Of a stretch of DNA of 34,846 nucleotides, positions 7,781 to 15,384 are shown in pieces. The stretch spans positions 98,995-133,840 of the forward strand of contig JAGBXW010000006.1 of the NCBI GenBank assembly GCA_017629095.1. Direction: 5' to 3'. The notes beneath the pieces are model-generated. The model was not told the DNA's origin. It made no database searches and saw only the letters and a list, made by a program, of their open reading frames with translations. The position numbers and the translations under genes are program-made. Each line of letters begins with the position of its first letter. Position 1 is the stretch's first letter. This stretch comes from Treponema sp. GTDB lineage: Bacteria > Spirochaetota > Spirochaetia > Treponematales > Treponemataceae.

Positions 7781-8973
7781 TGTTCCTGCACGTGGATCTT
7801 GATGCATTTTTTGCCTCGGTGGAACAGCTGGATAATCCCGATTTACGTGGAAAACCAGTGATTGTGGGAGCTATTCCAGGTCATAAACGAGGTGTTGTGG
7901 CAGCTGCATCCTACGAGGCACGAAAATTTGGTGTGCACTCAGCCATGCCCATTGACCAAGCATATAGCCTGTGTCCCCAGGGCACCTACCTTCCCTCCAA
8001 CATGAGGCGATACCGGGAAAAATCCCAGGAAGTGATGGCCATCTTTGGGGAATTTTCCCCTGATGTGCAGCAAATGTCCATTGATGAAGCCTTTATCGAT
8101 TTGACTGGCACCCAGCGATTGTTCGGACCACCAGAAGAAACAGCCAAAATGGTAAAAAGGCGGGTACTTGAGGCAACAGGTTTAACTGTTTCTGTTGGGC
8201 TTGCCAGCAATCGCTATGTAGCAAAGATTGCTTCTGGCATGTCAAAACCAGATGGATTCTTTTGTGTACCAACAGGCCAGGAACAAGCCTTTATGGAAAG
8301 CCTTCCTTTGAAAAAAGTCTGGGGAGTGGGAGAAAAAACTTTGGCAAAGTTATATTCCCATGGAGTCCGTACCGTGCAAGAAGCCTTGAAAACACCATTA
8401 TCCGTTTTAGAAGGCTTTTTGGGAGAAGCTAGCGGACAGTTTCTGTACAAGGCAGTGCGGGGCATGGAAGCAGCCACCTTTCGTGACGCTCCCCAATCCC
8501 GCTCCATCAGTGCAGAAAACACCTACGAAGAAAATCTGACAGATAGGTATACCATTGGAACGGCCCTTATGGATCTTTCCCAAAACGTAATGTTTCGCCT
8601 CATGAAGGAAGATTGGAAAAGTAAAACAGTCTGCATAAAAATCCGATATTACGATTTTACCACCACCACCATCCAAGAAACCTCCCAGCGTTACATCTCT
8701 TGTGCAGAAGACCTTTTTCAGCGAGCAACGGAACTTTTTGACAAAAGATATAATGGCAGAGGAATTCGGCTTTTGGGAATTGGTGCCATGAACTTGGAGT
8801 CTGGACAAGAGCTTGTACAGCAGGACTTGTTTGATTTTGGACAGGAACGCCACCATAAACTGGAAGAAGTAGTACTCCAGCTAAAAACAAAAAACCCAGA
8901 TCTTGCTATAACAAAGGCCCGTCTTTTAAATAAATCTGCCAAAGCTAATGCTTCAGAAAAGGGCGAAGATTAA
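7780..8973 (+). CDS. dinB: DNA polymerase IV (Y-family, translesion)
   Basis: Error-prone translesion polymerase. 397 aa. Catalytic acidic residues are D6 in HVDLDAFF and D102-E103 in the SIDEAF motif; F11 is the steric gate excluding ribonucleotides. Little-finger domain at about residues 235-345. A beta-clamp binding motif, QQDLFDF, sits at 347-353 and is followed by a 44-residue basic tail. In E. coli the clamp motif is at the extreme C-terminus, so this tail is an addition; the LF-type motif resembles Firmicutes PolY proteins. The start at 7780 shares one base with the preceding stop, with GGAGGG 11 nt upstream (7763-7768). Downstream come A-tracts and the tRNA promoter, with no GC-rich terminator. 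Confidence 0.96.
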   Translation: MFLHVDLDAFFASVEQLDNPDLRGKPVIVGAIPGHKRGVVAAASYEARKFGVHSAMPIDQAYSLCPQGTYLPSNMRRYREKSQEVMAIFGEFSPDVQQMSIDEAFIDLTGTQRLFGPPEETAKMVKRRVLEATGLTVSVGLASNRYVAKIASGMSKPDGFFCVPTGQEQAFMESLPLKKVWGVGEKTLAKLYSHGVRTVQEALKTPLSVLEGFLGEASGQFLYKAVRGMEAATFRDAPQSRSISAENTYEENLTDRYTIGTALMDLSQNVMFRLMKEDWKSKTVCIKIRYYDFTTTTIQETSQRYISCAEDLFQRATELFDKRYNGRGIRLLGIGAMNLESGQELVQQDLFDFGQERHHKLEEVVLQLKTKNPDLAITKARLLNKSAKANASEKGED

Positions 8974-8976
8974 ATC

Positions 8977-9045
8977 AAAAAAAATTGAAAAAAAACAAAA
9001 AAATATTTTTTTTGTATTGACATATTTTGTTCTATTTGTTAATAT
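8977..9045 (+). promoter_or_regulatory. tRNA promoter with UP-element-like A-tracts
   Basis: TTGACA (9017-9022), 17 nt, TAATAT (9040-9045), predicted start near 9052, 9 nt before tRNA-Gln. Upstream lie three A-runs (8977-8984, 8988-8995, 8997-9003) and a T-run (9006-9013). The first two A-runs are 11 bp apart, in helical phase. This is what a strong stable-RNA promoter with an alpha-CTD-binding UP element looks like. Confidence 0.65.
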
Positions 9046-9060
9046 ACTCTTACATTGCAT

Positions 9061-9131
9061 TCCCCGATTGTGTAATGGTAGCACCTCAGATTCTGGTTCT
9101 GATTGTGGGGGTTCGAGTCCTCCTTGGGGAA
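9061..9131 (+). tRNA. tRNA-Gln (anticodon CUG)
   Basis: Full cloverleaf: acceptor TCCCCGA pairing with TTGGGGA, D-arm GTGT/GCAC, anticodon stem TCAGA/TCTGA with loop TTCTGGT (anticodon CTG), T-arm GGGGG/CCTCC around TTCGAGT, discriminator A. CCA is not encoded. The U1-A72 pair is the identity element expected where Gln-tRNA is made by amidation of Glu-tRNA (GatCAB). It lies 27 nt before tRNA-Glu in one transcription unit. Confidence 0.96.
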
Positions 9132-9158
9132 ATAAAACACGAATGACGTGGATTCTTT

Positions 9159-9230
9159 GGTCCCTTCGTCTATCGGTTAGGACAAAAGATTCTCAATCTT
9201 TAAAGAGGGGTTCGATTCCCCTAGGGACTG
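9159..9230 (+). tRNA. tRNA-Glu (anticodon CUC)
   Basis: Acceptor GGTCCCT with AGGGACT, D-arm GTCT/GGAC with loop ATCGGTTA, anticodon stem AAAGA/TCTTT and loop TTCTCAA (anticodon CTC), T-arm AGGGG/CCCCT around TTCGATT, discriminator G, no encoded CCA. The first acceptor pair is a G1-U72 wobble rather than the usual G1-C72. Followed by a strong terminator. Confidence 0.96.
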
Positions 9231-9234
9231 TTAA

Positions 9235-9259
9235 GGCTTGGTTTTCCAAGCCTTTTTTT
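9235..9259 (+). terminator. Rho-independent terminator of the tRNA unit
   Basis: Perfect 7-bp stem GGCTTGG (9235-9241) / CCAAGCC (9246-9252) with TTTT loop, followed by seven T (9253-9259). Confidence 0.93.
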
Positions 9260-9355
9260 ATACCCAAATTTTAAGACAATTTCCCCGCCAGTAAAATCAT
9301 TACGCCTCTAACTCCTTATTATTCTTTTTTTATACCTAGAATCATTCTGAATTGT

Positions 9356-9458
9356 TATACTTTATTATACTATTAACTGTGTATACTGTATATTATTTTA
9401 TACTACTTAATAATAATTATAGATACCTCTTCTCAGTTTTTTTCAAATCAAGTATACT
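9356..9458 (+). promoter_or_regulatory. AT-rich region before yaaA with five TATACT boxes
   Basis: The 206 bp between the tRNA terminator and yaaA hold no gene. They contain exact TATACT hexamers on the plus strand at 9356, 9366, 9382, 9399 and 9453. The last one ends 7 nt before the yaaA ATG and is the likely -10 box; its -35 is weak. The other four may be alternative or decoy -10 boxes, or a protein-binding array. Confidence 0.45.
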
Positions 9459-9465
9459 TTCTTCC

Positions 9466-10206
9466 ATGAAAGTTATTATCTCTCCAGCAAAAAACATGAG
9501 CACAAAGGCAGATGCACTGGAACCAAAGGAAGAACCAGTTTTTATTCAACAGGCACAAAAATTGGTGGACTACCTGAAGTCCCTCCCCTTTGAGCAATTA
9601 AAAACACTTTTAGCCTGTAACGAAAAGCTTGCTCAGCTTAATTACCAGCGATACCAGACTATGGATTTGCATTCAGGAACAAATCCTGCCTTGGTGTCCT
9701 ACGAGGGAATCCAATATCAGTATATGGCACCAAAAGTTTTTACCTACGAATACTTTGATTATGCCCAGGAGCATGTACGGATTCTTTCTGGGCTTTATGG
9801 TATTTTACGTCCCTTTGATGCTATAGTTCCTTATCGGCTAGAAATGCAGGCTAAATTAAAGACAAATTTTTGTAAGAATCTCTATGATTTTTGGGGAGCA
9901 AGCTTGTATCAAGAGCTGACAAAGGATTCAAAGGTTATTATCAATCTTGCTTCCGATGAATATAGCAAGGCCGTAAAGAAATATGTGCAGCCAACAGACA
10001 GCTTCATTACCTGTCGTTTTTGTGAGCAGGCAGATGGTAAGCTGGTGGAAAAAGGAGTGTACGTCAAGATGGCTCGTGGGGAAATGGTACGCTATCTAGC
10101 GGAGCAAAATGTTCAAGATCCGGAGTCGATGAAAAATTTCACAGGTCTTGGCTATGGGTTTAGTCAGGAGCATTCTACGGAAGAGCTATTCACCTTTGTA
10201 CGATGA
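9466..10206 (+). CDS. yaaA: YaaA (DUF328/UPF0246) peroxide-stress protein
   Basis: 246 aa. In E. coli the family lowers intracellular free iron and protects DNA from peroxide. The sequence shows the family N-terminus MKVIISPAKNM, the central SGLYGILRPFDAIVPYRLEM block and FWGASLY...VINLASDEYSKAV, all as expected, and family length. The start at 9466 is fixed by the conserved N-terminus; reading upstream to 9352 would only add AT-rich nonsense. There is no ribosome binding site, and a TATACT box ends 7 nt before the ATG. It stands alone, with no clear terminator before the ribonuclease gene. Confidence 0.95.
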   Translation: MKVIISPAKNMSTKADALEPKEEPVFIQQAQKLVDYLKSLPFEQLKTLLACNEKLAQLNYQRYQTMDLHSGTNPALVSYEGIQYQYMAPKVFTYEYFDYAQEHVRILSGLYGILRPFDAIVPYRLEMQAKLKTNFCKNLYDFWGASLYQELTKDSKVIINLASDEYSKAVKKYVQPTDSFITCRFCEQADGKLVEKGVYVKMARGEMVRYLAEQNVQDPESMKNFTGLGYGFSQEHSTEELFTFVR

Positions 10207-10272
10207 GCCATCTGTTTTCAGTTTGTGACAGACTCTATTTTTTGTGGCCTTTATATAGAATTGTTTTTTTGA

Positions 10273-10278
10273 TATAGT
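10273..10278 (+). promoter_or_regulatory. -10 box of the ribonuclease gene
   Basis: TATAGT ends 6 nt before the ATG at 10285. No convincing -35 is seen at 16-18 nt. Predicted transcription start coincides with the start codon. Confidence 0.4.
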
Positions 10279-10284
10279 AGCCTC

Positions 10285-12192
10285 ATGATTGCCATTCATT
10301 CTTTGGTGCTGTACAAAGGTCAGCCAGCCCTGGTTCAAGAAGAATTCGGGGGAAAATATACTATTATCTATTGTTCAAGCCTTCCTTCAACGGGAGGAAA
10401 ACCAGCCCAGTTTGCTACCCAAAAAGTTCGGGATAAGGATATTTCTGTACTTTTTACAAAAACTGATGGCAACAAAGGTCTCCTTCCAACACTTTTGTCA
10501 ATGGAATTGCAGGAGCAAACATGTAAGGATTTAGTGGAACCACTCTATGAACTTCTAATAGAAGAAGATGATGCTTTTTCAATCTCTTTTTCCTTTGGAG
10601 ACCTTTGCGATTACGGCGGAATGGAAACAGTAGAACAATGCTGGAAGCTTTATAAGGCATTAAAATCAAGTTTTTTCTTCCAGCAGCAAGGTGAAATGCT
10701 TCAATTCACTCCCCGTTCTCAAGATGAGATTACAAAGCTTACAGAAAAAAGCTTGGCAAAGGAGCGAGAAGAAGAGCTTCGTGGAGCCTTTATCCAACGA
10801 CTTAAAAATCGACAGCTAGACCTTCCTGGGGACTATCAGCTAATGCAGGATGTGGAAGCCTTAGCTCTTGGAAAAACAGAAAAATCTCGCACTATGAAAG
10901 AAGCTGGTCTTACAGAAACGCCAGAAAAGGCCCATAAATTGTTACTAGACACTGGTGTGTGGTCCATCCATAAAAATCCCTATCCTGCCCGTTGGGGACT
11001 TTCCACACAGTCTGCCACAGAACAGTTGGCTAGTCCTCCTCATGAAGAGCGCCTTGAACTGAATCACGTTGCCTATGCCATAGACAATGCTTGGAGTGCA
11101 GACCCAGACGATGCCATTGCCTACGACGGAAGCTTTGTATGGGTACACATTGCAGACCCCGCTTCCAGTGTTTTGCCAGACACCCCCATTGATATTTCTG
11201 CCCGCCATCGTGGCTCAACCCTGTATATTCCAGAAGGAGCTGCCCGTATGTTGGCAGAGGAGTCCTTGGAAGACTATGCCTTAGGCTTGACAGAGGAATC
11301 AGGAGCATTATCCCGGGCCCTTTCTTTTAAGATTCAGCTAGATGAGTCTGGAGCCATCATAAGTTGTGATGTGCTGAAAACTCGTGTTACAGTACAGCGG
11401 TTCACCTACCAGCAGGTGGACGAACAAAAAGATTCTCCAGAATTCGCCCCCCTCTTTGCCATTGCTCGACGAAATGAGCAGCGACGCTTGAACAATGGGG
11501 CTGTGTCCATTACCTTACCAGAAGTTCATATTTCTGTAAATCAAGAGCAGGTAGACATCCAGCCGAGCATTCGCTGGGAGTCAGGCGACTTAGTGCGGGA
11601 ATTTATGTTATTGGCAGGAGAAGCAGCAGCAAAGTTTGCCTTTAAGAACAACATACCCTTTCCCTTTGTTAGTCAAGAATCCCCAGATCTCCCTTCCGAC
11701 CCACCCCCAGGTTTGGCTGGTCAGTATAAGCTCCGCCGTTGCATGAGAAGCAGGAGTGTGGGAGTCACCCCCATGCAACACGCTGGTCTTGGATTGGGAA
11801 TGTATAGTCAGGTAACAAGCCCCCTACGGCGATACAGCGATTTGGTGGCCCACCAGCAGTTGCGGGCATTTATCGATGGCCGTCCCCTACTGGACAAGGA
11901 TAAGGTGCTGGAGCGGATTTCAGCAGGAGATGCCGCCGCCAGTGCCGCTGTTCGGGCTGAGCGCAACAGCAACCTTCACTGGATTTTGGTGTACCTCACT
12001 ATGAATCCCCAGTGGACAGGAGAAGCTGTGGTGGTGGAAATCAGAGGAAAGCAGGCCTATTGCCTTATTCCAAGCCTCGCTCAAGAAACATTGCTAACAC
12101 CAAAGAATGATGTGGAGTTAAATCAAATAGTGCAGGTAAAAGCAGGCAATATCAATATTCCAGCCCTGTCTGTTACCTTTCAAGAAGTCTAA
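10285..12192 (+). CDS. RNB-domain 3'-5' exoribonuclease (RNase II/R family)
   Basis: Processive hydrolytic degradation of RNA. 635 aa. The catalytic Mg-binding aspartates are D267, D273, D275 and D276 (spacing D-x5-D-x-D-D, as in RNase II D201/D207/D209/D210). The C-terminal end of the RNB domain carries TSPLRRYSDLVAHQQL, the conserved arginine-containing block. The N-terminal 250 residues do not show the two clear cold-shock domains of RNase II/R and look like the shorter type found in plastid and cyanobacterial RNB proteins. The last 75 residues form a compressed OB/S1-like fold without the basic tail of RNase R. It is therefore an atypical member, and I do not assign rnr or rnb. Confidence 0.93.
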   Translation: MIAIHSLVLYKGQPALVQEEFGGKYTIIYCSSLPSTGGKPAQFATQKVRDKDISVLFTKTDGNKGLLPTLLSMELQEQTCKDLVEPLYELLIEEDDAFSISFSFGDLCDYGGMETVEQCWKLYKALKSSFFFQQQGEMLQFTPRSQDEITKLTEKSLAKEREEELRGAFIQRLKNRQLDLPGDYQLMQDVEALALGKTEKSRTMKEAGLTETPEKAHKLLLDTGVWSIHKNPYPARWGLSTQSATEQLASPPHEERLELNHVAYAIDNAWSADPDDAIAYDGSFVWVHIADPASSVLPDTPIDISARHRGSTLYIPEGAARMLAEESLEDYALGLTEESGALSRALSFKIQLDESGAIISCDVLKTRVTVQRFTYQQVDEQKDSPEFAPLFAIARRNEQRRLNNGAVSITLPEVHISVNQEQVDIQPSIRWESGDLVREFMLLAGEAAAKFAFKNNIPFPFVSQESPDLPSDPPPGLAGQYKLRRCMRSRSVGVTPMQHAGLGLGMYSQVTSPLRRYSDLVAHQQLRAFIDGRPLLDKDKVLERISAGDAAASAAVRAERNSNLHWILVYLTMNPQWTGEAVVVEIRGKQAYCLIPSLAQETLLTPKNDVELNQIVQVKAGNINIPALSVTFQEV

Positions 12193-12218
12193 GGATGATT
12201 TACAGCATTCATCATTTT

Positions 12219-12247
12219 TTGGGTTTTCAAGAATCTGAAACTATGAT
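12219..12247 (+). promoter_or_regulatory. candidate promoter of the radical SAM-importer operon
   Basis: TTGGGT (12219-12224), 17 nt, TATGAT (12242-12247). Predicted start near 12254 would give a leader of about 49 nt containing AGAAAGAGG upstream of the ATG at 12303. The -35 is only half consensus. No recognisable Fur, DtxR or cobalamin-riboswitch motif is seen in the 110-bp gap. Confidence 0.4.
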
Positions 12248-12302
12248 AAAGTTGTATTTATTACATTTTGCCCTTTTGAGGCAGAAAGAAAGAGGTTAAC
12301 TA

Positions 12303-13310
12303 ATGATTGTATCTTGGATGACTACCAATAAATGCAATTTGAAATGCAGCCACTGTTATCAGGATGCAGGTGCTGCAAAAGAACAGGAATTGACTACAGC
12401 CGAGGGAAAGAAGCTCATCGATGAGATTGCTCGTGCTGGATTTAAGGTTATGATTTTTAGTGGTGGAGAACCACTTCTTCGCCCCGATATCTACGAATTG
12501 GTAGCCTACGCTTCCTCCAAGGGATTGCGTCCTGTATTCGGTACCAACGGAATGCTCATTACCAAGGAAGTCGCCCAGAAACTGAAGGATGCTGGTGCCC
12601 AAGCCATGGGAATCAGCCTTGACAGCCTTGATGAAGCCAAGCACAACAAATTCCGTGGACTCCCCGATGCCTACTCCAAGACAATCCAGGGAATGAAGAA
12701 CTGCCGTGAGGTGGGGCTTCCCTTCCAGATTCACACCACCGTTATGGACTGGAACAAGGAAGAAGTTTGCGATGTCATTGACTTTGCCGTGGAAATGGGA
12801 GCCATTGCTTCCTATCTTTTCTTCCTGATTCCCGTGGGACGCGGTGTATTTATTGAACAGAATGCTGTAGAAGTTCAGGAATACGAAGAATTACTGAAAA
12901 AAATCATGGCAAAGCAGAAGGAAGTTCCTATTTCCATCAAGCCCACCTGTGCTCCCCAGTTTACCCGTGTCGCAATCGAAATGGACATTGAATTGAACGA
13001 GCGTTTTACCAGAGGCTGCTTGGCAGGTCTCACCTACTGTATTATCAGTCCCACGGGTGTTGTTCGCCCCTGTGCCTACATGGTGGAAGAAGCTGGAAAC
13101 GTCCACGAAAAGGCCTTTGATGAGATTTGGCAGGAAAGCCAAGTGTTCAAAACCCTGAGAACAAAGCACTACGAAGGAACTTGCGGAACCTGTGACTATA
13201 ACAATATTTGCGGTGGATGCCGAGCTCGTTCTGCTTACTACCATGATGGAAACATTCTGGCAGAAGATACCTACTGTGCTTATGGTCTCAGCAGACGAGA
13301 ACAGGCTTAA
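12303..13310 (+). CDS. radical SAM/SPASM protein of the AhbC/NirJ2 (haem-synthesis) type
   Basis: 335 aa. The [4Fe-4S]-SAM cluster motif is C11-x3-C15-x2-C18 (TTNKCNLKCSHC), with FSGGEPLLRPD at 52-62 binding SAM. The C-terminal SPASM region supplies Cys216, 239, 246, 257, 294, 297, 303, 306 and 325 for auxiliary cluster(s), ending in CGGCRARSAYYHDG. From memory of the families, the N-terminal SW-TTN motif, LRPVFGTNG, KPTCAPQF, RGCLAG and the CGGCRAR-YYH-G block match AhbC (removes acetate side chains of didecarboxysirohaem) and NirJ2, rather than RiPP maturases. No other siroheme or haem gene is nearby. It is followed by a binding-protein-dependent importer after 15 nt, with which it is evidently co-transcribed. 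Ribosome site AGAAAGAGG. The exact substrate is unproven; a peptide or another tetrapyrrole is possible. Confidence 0.85.
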   Translation: MIVSWMTTNKCNLKCSHCYQDAGAAKEQELTTAEGKKLIDEIARAGFKVMIFSGGEPLLRPDIYELVAYASSKGLRPVFGTNGMLITKEVAQKLKDAGAQAMGISLDSLDEAKHNKFRGLPDAYSKTIQGMKNCREVGLPFQIHTTVMDWNKEEVCDVIDFAVEMGAIASYLFFLIPVGRGVFIEQNAVEVQEYEELLKKIMAKQKEVPISIKPTCAPQFTRVAIEMDIELNERFTRGCLAGLTYCIISPTGVVRPCAYMVEEAGNVHEKAFDEIWQESQVFKTLRTKHYEGTCGTCDYNNICGGCRARSAYYHDGNILAEDTYCAYGLSRREQA

Positions 13311-13325
13311 GGTTTGGGGAAGCTC

Positions 13326-14354
13326 ATGAGTGAATCTAATAAAAAGGGAAAATGTCCCCTTTCACCTGCAGCAAGAAAGTTTTTTGTCTGCTTGTGTATT
13401 TGTCTTCTCATTGCTGTTATCTATTTTTTTACAGCAGGAAGGCAAGCCAAGAAGATGATAGAAGAACCTTCTTCACAAGTAACCCCAGAAATGGTTACCT
13501 TTACCGATGCCTTGGGACAGGAATTAACCATGGCTCGTCCTAAGCGTGTTGTTTCCCTCATGGGAAGCTTTACGGAAATCTGGCTTTTAGCTGGTGGACG
13601 TGACAGCTTGGTGGGAACTGCCGTAGATACCCAAGATAAGCGGGATTTGGGACTACCAGAAACCGTCGTAAACGTGGGAACATATCAGGCTCCCAATTTG
13701 GAGGCCATCCTCGCCCAGGCTCCCGACTTGGTGCTCTTATCCTCCGAGACAGTTCGTACAGATAACCACGTGGCATTCAAGAATAGCCTTGCCGCTGCAG
13801 GGATTCCTGCAGCATATTTCAGTGTAACCCATTTTGAGGATTACCTGAAGATGATGGAAATTTGTTGCCAGCTTACTGGAAACCAGCAGGCCTACACCGA
13901 AAAGGGACTGAATGTCCAAGCCCAAATCCAGGAAGTGCTTAGTCAGTACAAGCTGGAAAGCCAGCCCACTGCCCTCCTGATGATTACCTATTCTGGAGGA
14001 ATCAGACCACAGGCTTCTACCACTATGACTGGAGGAATGCTTGCTCAGTTGGGTTGCAAGAACATCATCGATGACTATCCCAGCCTGCTGAAGGATTTCA
14101 GCATGGAGAAGGTTATGGAGATTGACCCCGACTACATCTTTGTCATTCCCATGGGATATAGCGACCAGGAAGCATTGCGGGCTTTAACTACCAGCGTGGA
14201 GGAAAATCCAGCTTGGAACGTACTGACTGCAGTAAAAAACAAGCGATATCATCCCCTGCCTCCAGAAAAATTTTTGTTTAAGCCCAATGACCGCTGGGCT
14301 GAAAGCTATCGTTATCTGGGAGAATATTTCCAGAATACCCCTGTAAACAAATAA
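13326..14354 (+). CDS. membrane-anchored periplasmic binding protein of a siderophore/haem/cobalamin-type ABC importer
   Basis: 342 aa from the ATG at 13326, which has GGGGA 5 nt upstream; a TTG 12 nt earlier is less likely. Residues about 16-34 are one hydrophobic segment (FFVCLCICLLIAVIYFFTA) without a lipobox or a clear cleavage site, so the protein is probably held by an N-terminal anchor. Residues about 55 onward are the FecB/BtuF fold (PF01497 type): VTFTDALGQELTMARPKRVVSL, then the SFTEIWLLAGGRDSLVGT helix, APDLVLL and the long backbone helix. It captures a metal chelate and delivers it to the permease encoded one base downstream. Ligand (haem, other tetrapyrrole, siderophore, cobalamin) is not decidable. 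Confidence 0.9.
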   Translation: MSESNKKGKCPLSPAARKFFVCLCICLLIAVIYFFTAGRQAKKMIEEPSSQVTPEMVTFTDALGQELTMARPKRVVSLMGSFTEIWLLAGGRDSLVGTAVDTQDKRDLGLPETVVNVGTYQAPNLEAILAQAPDLVLLSSETVRTDNHVAFKNSLAAAGIPAAYFSVTHFEDYLKMMEICCQLTGNQQAYTEKGLNVQAQIQEVLSQYKLESQPTALLMITYSGGIRPQASTTMTGGMLAQLGCKNIIDDYPSLLKDFSMEKVMEIDPDYIFVIPMGYSDQEALRALTTSVEENPAWNVLTAVKNKRYHPLPPEKFLFKPNDRWAESYRYLGEYFQNTPVNK

Positions 14355-14355
14355 G

Positions 14356-15384
14356 ATGAACGAAGAATTAAAAAGCGACTTGGGACAGGTCAACTTGTGG
14401 AAAAGCAGGCTTGTCCTAGTTGCAGCAATAGCATTAACCCTTTGCATAACCCTTCTTGCCCTGTCCTTTGGATCCTCTAAGGTATCCTTGATGGATTTCT
14501 TTCGGGCAGTGCTGAAGGGTGATACAGCTGACCCAGCCTACAGAATCATTTATTTTAGCCGCTTGCCACGGGTGTTAGGTGCCCTTCTCGCAGGAAGTGC
14601 CCTAGCAGTAGCAGGAACAATCATGCAGGCTGTATTGCAAAATCCTTTGGCTAGTCCCAACATCATCGGTATAAACAATGGTGCAGGCTTTTTTGTACTG
14701 GCCTGTTCCGTGATTTTTCCCAGCAATCCTGCCATTCTTCCCTTGGCAGCCTTTTTGGGAGCCCTCATTACCGCCCTTATGATATTTGCATTGGCCATGG
14801 GACGAGGTTCCACCAAACTGTCTTTAGTACTCACCGGTATTGCCATGAGCAGTATTTTAGGTGCAGGTATGAATGTCATCATGATAGTCTTTCCTGATGC
14901 CTATATTGGAGCCAGTACCTTCTTGGTGGGTGGACTGGGATCTGTAACCATGGATAACCTTCAGTTTGCGGTGGTCTACATCATTATTGGTCTGGCACTT
15001 TCCATATTCTTACGCCGCGATATGAATATCATTGCCCTAGGCTCCAACACCGCCAAGGCATTGGGAATGGCAGTATCCACTACCCGCTTCTTGCTGATTG
15101 CCACCGCAGCAATCCTCACTGGAGCAGCGGTAAGTTTTGCTGGATTGATTGGTTTTGTGGGCCTTATCGTTCCCCATGCAATTCGATTTTTCATCGGCAG
15201 TGACCACCGCCTTTTAGTGCCGGCCAGTATCTTTGCTGGAGCCGGCTTTGTGACCCTCTGTGACCTTGTTTCCCGCATTGTTTTTGCACCCTATGAAGTT
15301 GCCGTTGGTATTCTCCTCTCTTTGGCGGGAGGCCCATTCTTTATCTATCTGGTGATTCGCAACAAAAGGAGCCAAAATGATTGA
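14356..15384 (+). CDS. FecCD/BtuC-type ABC importer permease
   Basis: 342 aa, about ten transmembrane helices, typical of the iron-siderophore, haem and vitamin B12 importer family. Diagnostic stretches are RLPRVLGALLAGSALAVAG near residue 65, NPLASPNIIGINNGAGF near residue 100, and GLIGFVGLIVPHAIRFFIGSDHR, the cytoplasmic coupling region. Starts one base after the binding-protein stop (TAAgATG) with no separate ribosome site, and overlaps the ATPase gene by 8 bp. A homodimer would form the channel, since only one permease gene is present. Confidence 0.95.
   Translation: MNEELKSDLGQVNLWKSRLVLVAAIALTLCITLLALSFGSSKVSLMDFFRAVLKGDTADPAYRIIYFSRLPRVLGALLAGSALAVAGTIMQAVLQNPLASPNIIGINNGAGFFVLACSVIFPSNPAILPLAAFLGALITALMIFALAMGRGSTKLSLVLTGIAMSSILGAGMNVIMIVFPDAYIGASTFLVGGLGSVTMDNLQFAVVYIIIGLALSIFLRRDMNIIALGSNTAKALGMAVSTTRFLLIATAAILTGAAVSFAGLIGFVGLIVPHAIRFFIGSDHRLLVPASIFAGAGFVTLCDLVSRIVFAPYEVAVGILLSLAGGPFFIYLVIRNKRSQND

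Noticed and set aside
8661..8672. ACC repeat in dinB, and a similar one in the ecfT-type gene near 24310
   Set aside because: These encode short Thr runs within well-formed proteins. Too few units for a meaningful microsatellite.
9356..9404. Repeated TATACT units considered as a CRISPR or iteron array
   Set aside because: Units are 6 bp with irregular spacing, and there are no spacers of constant length or nearby cas or replication genes.
9352..9465. N-terminal extension of yaaA to an upstream ATG
   Set aside because: The added 38 residues are translated AT-rich promoter sequence, and the family N-terminus begins exactly at 9466.
10210..10243. Possible terminator after yaaA (TCTGT/ACAGA followed by a T-run)
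   Set aside because: The stem is 5 bp with a large loop, and five other bases intervene before the T-run.
12194..12216. Possible terminator after the ribonuclease gene (GATGA/TCATC followed by T6)
   Set aside because: The stem is only 5 bp, AT-rich and has a 10-nt loop, so termination is unlikely to be efficient.
12349..12355. GCCACTG heptamer resembling the B12 box of a cobalamin riboswitch next to a BtuC-like operon
   Set aside because: It lies inside the radical SAM coding sequence, where it encodes part of the CSHCY cluster motif. The 110-bp gap upstream is too short for the riboswitch and shows none of its other parts.
12300..12734. Long antisense frames opposite the radical SAM gene and opposite lnt, bioY and the V-ATPase genes
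   Set aside because: They mirror the codon bias of real genes on the other strand, lack ribosome sites and show no recognisable domain.
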